DNA from: Labyrinthula sp. Ha
Taxonomy: Eukaryota; Sar; Bigyra; Labyrinthulida; Labyrinthulaceae
DNA: 64,000 nucleotides
Direction of reading: 5' to 3'
Assembly: GCA_015227615.1 (NCBI GenBank)
Contig: JAALGZ010000003.1
Coordinates: 1,736,001 to 1,800,000 of the forward strand
Made by a program: the position numbers and the translations under genes. Positions 10,091-18,618 of the stretch are shown in pieces. Each line of letters starts with the position of its first letter. The stretch's first letter is position 1. The notes under the pieces are model-generated. The model did not search any database, was not told where the DNA came from, and worked only from the letters and a program-made list of their open reading frames with translations.

Positions 10091-11860
10091 TGAGCCTCAA
10101 ATCCTAATCAATACTACCAACATTCCCCGTCCCTCAATATGTTCTTTGACAAGATCCATGGACTTGTTGATCTTATTTCAGTTTTGTGCAATGTCCGGTT
10201 TGTAATTTTATTTCAATCTTATTCAGGTAATATTATTTTAGGAAGATTCTAAGTGATTATCCAAGTTGTAACAAACGGACCTAATAGAAAAATTAGCTCT
10301 CATGATTCAGTAAATAAACCAATTATGTTTTAGTGTAGGGCCAGGGGCGATTGAAGCAAATACCACCATAACCCAGGAGAACCGAATAGCATATAACGGC
10401 GGAAAATAGTTTCACGACACAAGGATACAAAAAAGGTTCCAATGAATAAAATGATATTACATAACCTCGGTGAGTATGTAAGTTAGGGTTTGGTGGTAAT
10501 TTACTCCTTTGGTCTACCACTACGTTTGAAAGCCCGTTTGCTCTTAGTAAAGCCTAGTAATGGATTTGTTTACCTCATTTAGACTTTAATTTTAGTCCGA
10601 ATTACTTTCTTAGGATCATTTGAGGTACCTAAATTGTTTTCATCATTGATGTTTCACCTGCAAGGAACATTTGTTTAGTTTCTGTTTTCTGAATTCTTTA
10701 GTTTTTACCGGATAATGTTTTAGCGCATAAATTAGTTACCCAGAAGAAATATGTGTGAGCCATCCTCATCTCTAACATACATTCTCATATATTTCGTATA
10801 CAGACAGAAGTATGAGTATTCTATCGCAAGATAGAAAATAGTTTCCTCCAAGGGCGTCTATTAGGGGAATATATGAAGTAATTTCCTCACTATCTTGCTT
10901 CATAACAACTATTTATGTATCTCAATTCCTGGATTTGCTATTTCTGTAGGTTTCAGTTGGATATTGGTACTACCAATGGAAAATAAAGATTCGGATGCCC
11001 TCTACAAAGTATATTGTTTCTGTGTTCGAAGTTAGAGAAAAAAGGGTGGCAGATACAAAAGCATATGTATACTTTAGGACAAAAAATGCAAACCCAGTGT
11101 TCCGGTGATGCAAGGATAAGTGGTTTATTGGAGAATTAATTTTATTAATCTGGTTTTGCGCTCATGAGGTTTGGGATCAGTGTTTAGGAAAAAATTTTTT
11201 CTTACCACGATTCTGTAATACGATGAATGGTTACTGTACAAAATTTTGATGATTTGTACGTATTGTCCTAGCTTCTTTCTTATATTTCACATTTTTCCAA
11301 GATTTCGCCAAGTCCTAAGGGTAAGATTCTAAACCCAAGATATCTTGGATTTTTAAGTCGGCAGTAAATGAATCTTTTTCGTGTCTAGTTTGCTGCTTGA
11401 AACTCGGTTTAATCCAAAAGGGGGGGGGGGGCAAAATGACTATCTTAGCTTTGCGCTATATTTTTGACCGGGAAGTTTTTTCGACCATACACCTCTTTAC
11501 ACTTTCCAGAAGATAGAAAGAGCAAGTATAAGTAGTTATGTTCCAACATAACAGCGTCGGAACCGAGAAAATCCGGCTCAAAAACGATATCCCGTTTTTT
11601 ACCAGAAAACAAAATCGACTCTAACTCAATACTGCATTAACACAAAGGAAAAATACGAATGCGAAGAAGAGAAATAAAACGTGGTATTTAAAGAGACGGC
11701 ACAAAACAAGTATGACGGTTCAATATTGAACAGAATATACAAACCATGCATTGAACACAAATAATACCCGGGAGGGAACTTACCAAAGTTAACTGGTGTA
11801 CATGTTCCCAGTTCTAAGAAAGTGTAAACCTCATCGAATTCTGCGAAATTTCAAAACAAA
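10091..11860 (+). other. Duplicated non-coding stretch with a short coding-like remnant
   Basis: This matches 50830-52587 with only a few percent difference. About 10165-10510 shows only a couple of changes. On the plus strand 10989-11240 reads as protein (DTKAYVYFRTKNANPVFR, a stop, then a Trp/Leu-rich part). The other copy has TGG instead of the stop, so the frame was once coding. I do not recognise the family. A 12-base G run near 11420 is shorter (6) in the other copy. No RNA gene is seen. Confidence 0.5.
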
Positions 11861-12295
11861 ATGGATTTTTACAACCTGGACAACCTAGAGTTGAAAATAA
11901 TTGAAGATATTGCTGAAATATCAAGTTTAAGTGAGGAAAGGGAACCTGTTATAGAAGAACAACGAAACGAAGTATCGACGTTTGATGGGAAAGAGTTTAA
12001 AGAGCCAAGAAAAGGTAGTTTGAAATGGTCTTATCTTGCAGAGATTTGTCTAGTGGGTAATTACTATTCACAATCTTGGAAAAATCCTCGACTTACAAAA
12101 ACAGAATGGAAAAAAGTTTTTCGTAACTTTCGTCGTGACTGTAATTTATTTGGGGCGAACGATGGATTAACCAGGTCTCAAAGATCAACAGAAAGACATT
12201 TTAAGGAAATGATACGAAAGAATAAAAAAGAAGATAAAGAAGGGTTTGAAAAGGATTATCTGTCTTGGAAGGAAACGAAGAGAGCCATTCAATAG
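11861..12295 (+). CDS. Unknown 144-residue protein, duplicated
   Basis: The frame is complete from ATG at 11861 to TAG. The N-terminal third is acidic and coiled-coil-like (SLSEEREPVIEEQRNE). A basic, aromatic middle follows (LKWSYLAEICLVGNYYSQS, TKTEWKKVFRNFRRDCNLF), then a Lys/Glu-rich end. The Trp spacing and basic helices could suit a small DNA-binding fold, but I cannot assign a family. The other copy (52588-52928) shows only three amino-acid changes before it is cut by an LTR element. It may be a host gene or a relic of an old mobile element. It lies just downstream of, and reads away from, the LINE relic. Confidence 0.5.
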   Translation: MDFYNLDNLELKIIEDIAEISSLSEEREPVIEEQRNEVSTFDGKEFKEPRKGSLKWSYLAEICLVGNYYSQSWKNPRLTKTEWKKVFRNFRRDCNLFGANDGLTRSQRSTERHFKEMIRKNKKEDKEGFEKDYLSWKETKRAIQ

Positions 12296-12378
12296 CACCA
12301 TATAAAGCCAGATAAATAGATTATTGTAACGATTTTGTATCATTCGAGTCTTGTGTATGCTTTCTAATTTATCCTTAA

Positions 12379-13369
12379 CTAATCTAAATATTCTAAAATT
12401 CGCTCAAGTTGAATTTCTTCCTGTATTTTTCCACTTGCACGATATACAGAAATCTAAAAAGTAAACAATAAAAAAGTGTGTTACCAAACTTTTCATTACC
12501 ATGATTTTTTCTTTCTTCACATCTATGGTCCTGTTTTCTTCTTCGAGATCTTCCAACATGAGCAAACTTTTCTCAAACCATAGTTCTGCTTCAAAAAAGT
12601 TTTCAGCGACTTTGTAATAAAACCCTAAGTTATTCATAGCCAAAGCAGTTTCCAAACTTTTTCCACATTTGGCTTCAATTATTTCTTTTCCCTTAATGAC
12701 ATCATTATAAGCATCTAAGTCTGGAGTTTTTTGACCATTTATAATGTGAATACTTTGTTTAACTCGACCTAAAATCTGCATATAGTTGGCCACTGTTTTA
12801 TTATTTTCACCAAGAGAACGCTTTCGTACTTCTAGAACAAGTTCCAAGTTTTCTCTTGATTTTGTTAGAAGTTGTAGCTTTTCATTCTTATCACTCTTGT
12901 ATTCCGCAGAAGATTTGTAAGCTAACGCAAGGTTAAAAAGACTCGTTAAAGTTGAGATGTTTTCTAAATCATATTCTTTTTTATATATTTTATATGCTTG
13001 TTCAAAATTTCTTATTGCCTCGTCGAAGAGAAATGAACTTCTTTGAACCATAGCTAAGTTGTTCAAAGAACTTGCATACACAGTATGATTCTTTGAAAAC
13101 AATGTTTCGGATATATTTAATATTTCATGAGATAGTTTTATTGATTCACTAGATCCAAGTTTATTTTCTTTAAACAAAGAGTTGAAGCGTTTTTGTTTTT
13201 TTATTAATTCACTTTCTAGTTGTGTCTCGTTTCTATTGATTTCAATGCTAAAAGAGCGAGAGTAAGCTTGTAAGGAAGCGATTTTCAAATACGATATGGT
13301 AAAGTTTTTATTTTGAAAAGAGATATGGCTAAGTAACTGTCGGCTAAATGATTCTACGTTCTTTTTCAT
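12379..13369 (-). CDS. Tetratricopeptide-repeat protein, kinesin-light-chain-like, with a tiny terminal intron
   Basis: The protein starts at ATG 13367-13369 and contains TPR-type helical repeats. Examples are HTVYASSLNNLAMVQRSS, FDEAIRNFEQAYKIY, LETALAMNNLGFYYKVAEN and FEAELWFEKSLLMLED. Such repeats mediate protein-protein contacts. Read straight through, the frame ends in an implausible hydrophobic tail at 12404. A GT-AG intron at 12454-12484 (31 nt, phase 0) avoids this and yields a proper last TPR, SLISVYRASGKIQEEIQLE, ending at TAG 12379-12381. A longer 46-nt version (12454-12499) is also in frame but gives a poorer repeat. The product is about 317 residues. Exact function is not assigned. 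Confidence 0.7.
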
Positions 13370-13466
13370 TGATTTTTATTACGGGATGAAATTTGCAGAC
13401 TTGAAATTTTAATCACCTCTCTCTGGTAATGCACCACTGCAGTTCTATCTTTAGCCAAAGTCAAGG

Positions 13467-13640
13467 TTAGCTAATAACCGTTTGGGACTGTGAACCAAAA
13501 AAATCAGTTTTGCTATTATTACTGTCATATATCACATATCCATTCTTATAACTTTCTTTATGTATTTTTTGAAAAGTAATAACTCTAAACTTCAAACTTA
13601 ACATAAGTCTAATTATTTCATCGGTTGCTCCGGGAGACAT
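13467..13640 (-). CDS. Small unknown ORF upstream of the TPR gene
   Basis: From ATG at 13640 this reads about 57 residues (MSPGATDEIIRLMLSLKFRV ... NGYVIYDSNNSKTDFF). The residue mix looks protein-like, and the ORF lies 98 bp upstream of the TPR gene on the same strand. A possible 30-nt GT-AG intron at about 13453-13482 would replace the last three residues with a short different tail. No family is recognised. It could also be a chance frame. Confidence 0.25.
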   Translation of the reverse strand: MSPGATDEIIRLMLSLKFRVITFQKIHKESYKNGYVIYDSNNSKTDFFGSQSQTVIS

Positions 13641-13655
13641 GTGATTTCCGATCAA

Positions 13656-14201
13656 ACATTCAGGTGCTCAAAGTTAAAGTACTAGTCTTACAATATTGCC
13701 CTGTCAAACCAATTTTAATGATTAGATTTTTTTAAGCGTTTTAGGTCAGTATTTTTTTACGGTGAGCCAGCTGGTTGTTAGAATAGTTTTCTCCTATCGG
13801 GTGTGCCCAATATAGTCTTACGAGGCCATTAATGCCAACTATAATAAGTTTATCCGCTAAATAGTTATTCAAAAATTTAATAAAAAATTTACTTCCCACG
13901 AATATACAACAAATATACTTGGGCTAGGCTAACAACTATTACGTTTTTTACAAGGAGTTTCTGGTTCTCTGTCGTTGTTTAACTCCTTCAATAGCAATCT
14001 TGGGCAATTTACTTTGGGGCCTTCTACTGAGAACATGGTAACATCTCTTCTTTTATTTTGAATTTACAAATAGAGATTACAATAATCTAATTTGTTAAAT
14101 GGAAAGAATGATTTCAGGCCAGTAAGTTTAGAAACCCCAACTTTGGCATTTGCTCATTTTTAGAAAATAGAAGGGTTTATATGTCAAAGTAAGTTTCATT
14201 A
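13656..14201. other. AT-rich spacer, nothing recognised
   Basis: There is no supported gene or RNA between the small ORF at 13467-13640 and the target-site duplication of the MITE at 14202. Confidence 0.5.
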
Positions 14202-14961
14202 ATCACAACTAGGTTTTGAATTTGATGAGAATTATCAATAATCATTTGATAATCATTTTGATTCTCATCATCAATAAAGAATTAGGATTTTGGTTTTTAT
14301 CAAATGACTCTGGTTTTATTTTGATTACCAATAATAAATTGGGCCATACCACGTTGGGTCAAACGACCAAAAAATTATATTTTATCTATGAAACATATCA
14401 AAATTCATATAAAGGGGCTATGGAGCCCAGAAATAGCTCGGTTAAAGAATACAGCAAGGTCATATACCAAGTTTCTTTGAAAATTTTCGTACGGTTGCAA
14501 AATAAGAGAGAGAATTATTAGCATTTTGGTCCAAGGCCATGTAGCTCAACCTACTATGAATAATCAATTGATTATCAATAAACAAAGTAAAGTTAAAGTT
14601 AAAGTTAAGGTGGGAGTAAGGTACTACATCTGCAAATCCGCCTATGCGTTTATCTTAGGGTCCGGTGCCGGTCCGCCGCTCACTAGGGAAGCTTCCCGTC
14701 TCGTGCTCCTACTGTCACTAGACTATACTGGTTACTCTGATTTCGGGACTATTGGTATGACCTCGATAGTTTTCCCGTTGTACTCGCTTATCGCGTTTGG
14801 TCTCCCGGGAGTAGTGATTTCCCAAATTTGCGAATAATTGAAATCGAAGTCAGCAAATCACGCAAGAAATCATGAAAGAGATTGAGATATTGTCAGACGT
14901 CATATCCAGCGCTCTAGAAAACAAATAAATTGTTTCAAGTTCCTTTGCTGACCTTGTTGAG

Positions 14962-15132
14962 ATGTTCTGCACCAGTTTTTTGCTTCTCGTGTTGCTGTTT
15001 CTTCTACTTTACAAGATATTTGTGGTTTATGAAGAGATCCAGTTGAGCTACCTCCAGCTAGCCGACCAAGAAGCAGATAAAGCCAGAAGCTACTTCAAGT
15101 GCACGTGTGAGCTGCATCAGGCGATGAATTAA
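14962..15132 (+). CDS. Possible 56-residue membrane protein antisense to the LINE 3' region
   Basis: The plus-strand frame starts at ATG 14962 and ends at TAA 15130-15132. It has one very hydrophobic segment (FLLLVLLFLLLYKIFVVY, about residues 5-22), then a charged helix (YEEIQLSYLQLADQEADKAR) and three Cys/His residues near the end. In the same frame upstream, 14840-14937 reads QQITQEIMKEIEILSDVISS up to one TAA, so an older, longer frame may have existed. It lies wholly inside the LINE 3' region, opposite in sense, and could be coincidence. Confidence 0.25.
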   Translation: MFCTSFLLLVLLFLLLYKIFVVYEEIQLSYLQLADQEADKARSYFKCTCELHQAMN

Positions 15133-15180
15133 AGTGTCTTGAGCTATGTTCTTGTACTGTTGAAGTGGATTTTTCTCTTT

Positions 15181-18100
15181 TTAGTTGTTCATAGTTGTAG
15201 ATGGGGATATTGGGTTCACGGTTTCAAGGTGGGAAAATAATTGTGGTGGGGGGGGTGGTTCGTTTTCCACGGGTGATGTCGAGTGAGGGGGGGGACGGAG
15301 TTCATATTGCTCCAGTATTACGTCAAAGTATTTAAGAGGCGAGTTTAGGTTTTCAGCAGGGATAAGATTTCGTGGGAAAAGATTTGCTTCAAGTTTCCTT
15401 GAGGATTCTGCTAGTTCTAAATCGGTTTCCACAGTTGGACACGTTTCTAGCCAGTTCTTTTGCTTTTCTTTTGTTATTTTTAGGATGTATATGTCTCCAG
15501 CTTTGAGGATGTTAGCTTTCTTCGTGTGTTCAAGTGGTTGTATTGGATTAGGTTGCAGGAGGGTGTGTTTTATGTCTCTAGAAAGTTTGTTCAAGGTTTT
15601 GGATAAATCTTTGTTTTCCAGGTTCCAGAACTCGCTGCAATATTGGATTTTTGAGACCACTAGTGCTTTCACCATGTTCTTTTTCCTTCTGGCAGTCAGT
15701 ATACTATTCCTCAGTATTGGTTGTAGTTTACGAAGAGTTTCCTGTGCAGCCCGTATTCTAGCGAATGGATTAACGTGGGTTACAGCTGTTGCTGTTACAT
15801 CCACTCCAAGGTATCTAAAGGTTTTTACTCCTTTGATGGTTCCAAGGTTGGTTTCCAGATTTTCTTCTATTGGGATGTTGTTGTAGAGGAAGTTTAGTTC
15901 AGCTGCAGCGACTGCTGTAGTGACCTTTCTACTTCGAACTAACACGGTTCCCGGTCCAAGACACTGAACTATATGTCCTACGAGGGCATCTTTTGACGAG
16001 AAGTTTCTGGAACAAGAAGTGCAGGTGTATTTATTGACCAGTTGTTGAATTGCAGTGTCCGAAAGCTTATATTTGAGCTTCCTTCTCGTGATTATTTCCA
16101 TGAGTTGAGTTTTCTGTGTATTTATCTTTAGGCCAGATAATCGTGAAAGTTTTTCTGTATATTGAATGAAGTGTTTTAAGATGTTTCTATCTCTGCTCAA
16201 GATACAAAGGTCATCGGCGAATCCAAGAATATTTTTAAAAGAGAATTCTGCTTCTGGAAAGTTTAAGTTTATTTTCTTTATTATCCTTCGAAGCAGAGAG
16301 TCTAGAGCAAGTGCAAATAACGTGGGACTTAGTGAGTTACCTTGTAGCACGCCTTTGTTTATTTCTACTCTGTCACTTATATTTTTTCCTATCTTCACCT
16401 GAACTGCGGCATATTTATATAGGTAGAGAATTATGTTAACAAAGCTTTCGGGAACTTTTCTCTCTTTTAAGTTTAGTTCAAGAAAAGAATGTTTACAAGA
16501 ATCAAAAGCTTTTTTGAAGTCTATGAAGAGACAAAATATTTTCGAGTTCTCTATCTGGCTGAATTTACACCTGTTCAAGAGATGTTGAATTTTTTGTCTA
16601 GTTCCCGTATTCTCTCAAAATCCAGACTGGTAGTTTCCTACTGTTCTTTCCAAGGTATTCTTTGTTCTATTGTTTATTATCTTAGTGATTAACTTGTAAA
16701 AGGTGTTAAGCAAAGATATCGGTCTATAGTTGGAAGGAAGTTGGTGGTTCCCTTTTTGCATAAGAATATGATGTTTTCAGTAGAGAGGGATATGAGTTCA
16801 CTTTTGTTCAGGCCACTTGGATCTAGAAATAGTTCTTCTGCAAGTTGCTGCAGATATTTTAATACCATTTTGTTATTCTTTAGAACTTCATTTGTGATAC
16901 CATCAGGTCCAGGTACTTTATAGTTCTTTAGCGTTTTCGCCGTCTCTTCAAGTTCTTCTAAAGTCGGGGGAGATATATTCATATCTTCAGCTTTGGCTTC
17001 AAGAATATCCAGTTCAGTGTCCATGAGGTTTTCTTCTCTGTTCCTTTGAGTGAGCTCAAGGTATCCTTGGAATCCTTTTACTCGTTTTCTATCGTTTAGG
17101 TACTTTCCATCTTCCATGGTAATGGCGCGTTGAGGTTTCCGCTTTTTCCCTACTATCCTTTCCGCTTATTTGAAAGCTTCATGGATATCATTTTTTGCCA
17201 TAGTTGTATCTATTCTTCTTACTTGAAAGTTCAACAGGGTTTTTAGTCATTCAAGGTACTTTTTCTTATCATCTTTTTTAGTATTTTAGAATCATTTTCA
17301 GTTAGAGATTTCCACAGTCTTCTTCTTATTATAAACAGAGTCTCTGCTCTGTCTGAAGATGTTCTATAGAGTTGTTCATGTGCTACCATTGGGATGCAGT
17401 TTTCAATGGCTTTCTTTATTGTTAACTTGAAAGTTTGGAAGTTTAGCCTTGGTTGCTCTTCAGGGTCGTTTGAGAGTAGGATTTTGGCTATTTTTTCTTC
17501 GAAGCATTGTCGTGTTTCTTTGCTTAGTTTCCATCGGTTTGCGTCAATTTTGAAGAACTCTTTGTAGTTTTGATGCATCTTTGGGTTTTGGTTGGAGTAT
17601 TTCCTGAATTTTTGTGAGACTAGTGCTTCAACTGGTTGATGATTAAACTCTGCTCTATTGTGGATTTTCTCTCCTAGTTTTATTTTTATTCTAATTTTTC
17701 GGAATAGTAGGGTGCTGCCTTTACACGCTAAGATGAAATCTATTTTTGAACGTTTCTGATTATTCTTGTGCTTTGAATAGTATGTTACGTGACTATTTGT
17801 ATTTTTTGCACCAGTAGCAAAGTATGAGTTGACGATGGCCAGGTTGTACTTGTTCAAAAAGTCGCGAAGTATTTTGCCGTTCCTGTTCGTTCTTGTCGTG
17901 TATCCATATTTTCCGTTGCTTGTCACTTCGTTGTGCCGTATTTGAGCGTTCCAGTCGCCTAGGATTATCATGAGATCTTTTTTCCTTTTTAGTGAGATCG
18001 TTTTCTGGAGTCTTGTTAAAAACTGGCTGTATTTTTTCACTGTTTTTTCTCTGTATGGTGCATAGATATTGATGATATAATAGCTTTTAGAGTTAATTTT

Positions 18101-18468
18101 AGTTTTAACACCCAAAATTCTATCTTCATCAAATGCTTTTTCTGCTTCTTTGTCCATGTTCCTGTTGGAATATATATTGCTAAAATATTGATCTTCCTTT
18201 TTTCTGTGTCTTTGTTCTTATAGATATCTGTTATGAACCAGTTTAGTCTAGAGAAACTCGCTCTTTCAAGGTATTCCGCTCCTTTACTACCAACTTCCTG
18301 TATTGAAAGGACGTTTGTATCGGCACTTAGGGCATATTCCTCGATAGACCTGAGCTTGTAGGAGGTGAGACGGTCGACATTCACAGAAACAATTGAAATT
18401 GCTCTGGAATCTTGCGCTTCATTGACTGGTGACTGTCTTTCGACTGCCTGAGTGTTGCCGGTACTCAT
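15181..18468 (-). pseudogene. LINE endonuclease-reverse transcriptase ORF, lightly damaged
   Basis: The ORF reads from ATG 18466-18468. The APE-type endonuclease has VSVNVDRLTSY, LSIQEVGSKG, IILGDWNAQIRHNE and SKIDFILAC. The reverse transcriptase has VPGPDGITNEVLK, NYRPISLLNTFYKLITKI, motif A FIDFKKAFDSC, motif B GVLQGNSLSPTLFA, motif C GFADDLCILS and motif D LSGLKINTQKTQ. A C2HC zinc finger (CTSCSRNFSSKDALVGH ... C) follows the palm. The tail is proline-rich (PPPHSTSPVENEPPPPP). Lesions I can place are frame changes near 18155, 17265 and 16740, and stops near 17235, at 17166-17168 (TAA where Gln would fit) and at 16615-16617 (TGA for CGA in QSGFRE). The endonuclease and RT signatures are all present, so the copy died recently. 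Confidence 0.88.
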
Positions 18469-18618
18469 AACGGTTTCTTTGTTTCCAAATTTTCCGTTTC
18501 CCAAAAACTTTAAACAAAGTAAATGGTTAGATAATTATTAGAACCAACCAATAAGAGAAATTTGGGAATTCTTTATGGATAAATCATCAATATATTGAAA
18601 CCGAGCAGTAATCACAAC

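Larger units (their letters stand above)
794..12200. repeat. Duplicated block, copy A
   Basis: ROCO gene, LINE relic, conserved stretch and 144-residue ORF appear in the same order and orientation as in 43742-52928, some 40 kb away. Copy A additionally contains the MULE (3521-6335). Similarity fades left of 794. On the right the copy-B match is lost at the LTR insertion. Confidence 0.85.
14592..18510 (-). mobile_element. LINE, near full length, with 13-bp target duplication
   Basis: TAAACAAAGTAAA flanks the element exactly at 14579-14591 and 18511-18523. On the minus strand the element begins at 18510 and has a single endonuclease-RT ORF. A roughly 590-bp, comparatively GC-rich 3' region follows, ending in a TTTAAC microsatellite tail (three units, about 14592-14610). 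One ORF, a very short 5' leader and a simple-repeat tail resemble RTE-type LINEs, but I cannot fix the clade. It lies inside a MITE, so it is younger than that MITE. Confidence 0.88.
14202..18618. mobile_element. hAT-type MITE (copy 2), split by a nested LINE
   Basis: The 8-bp target duplication ATCACAAC is at 14202-14209 and 18611-18618. The element starts TAGG at 14210 and ends ..GTA at 18610. Its left part (14210-14591) and right part (18524-18610) align with the two ends of the intact 617-bp copy at 50106-50722, for example TTTGATAATCATTTTGATTC on the left and ACCAATAAGAGAAATTTGGG on the right. Without the LINE it is about 470 bp. An 8-bp duplication and TAGGG-type ends are hAT hallmarks. 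There is no coding capacity, so it must have been moved by a transposase encoded elsewhere. Confidence 0.82.

Noticed and set aside
10323-10520. A 65-residue minus-strand ORF identical in both blocks.
   Set aside because: It lies in a low-divergence tract that extends beyond it on both sides, and the peptide has no gene-like features. The identity alone does not show coding.
12454-12499. The 46-nt version of the TPR-gene intron as the main form.
   Set aside because: It is in frame but deletes the residues that form the start of the last TPR helix. The 31-nt form fits both the repeat and the size of the other introns. It is kept as a possible alternative.
2255-17168. TAA (and TAG) read as glutamine, as in some protists, because TAA stands where Gln fits in the ROCO gene and in the LINE linker.
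   Set aside because: The Stealth, GT64 and TPR genes and the 480-codon ROCO part use only CAA/CAG for Gln and contain no internal TAA or TAG. The few cases are explained by C-to-T changes in decaying sequence. A similar CGA-to-TGA change occurs in the LINE.
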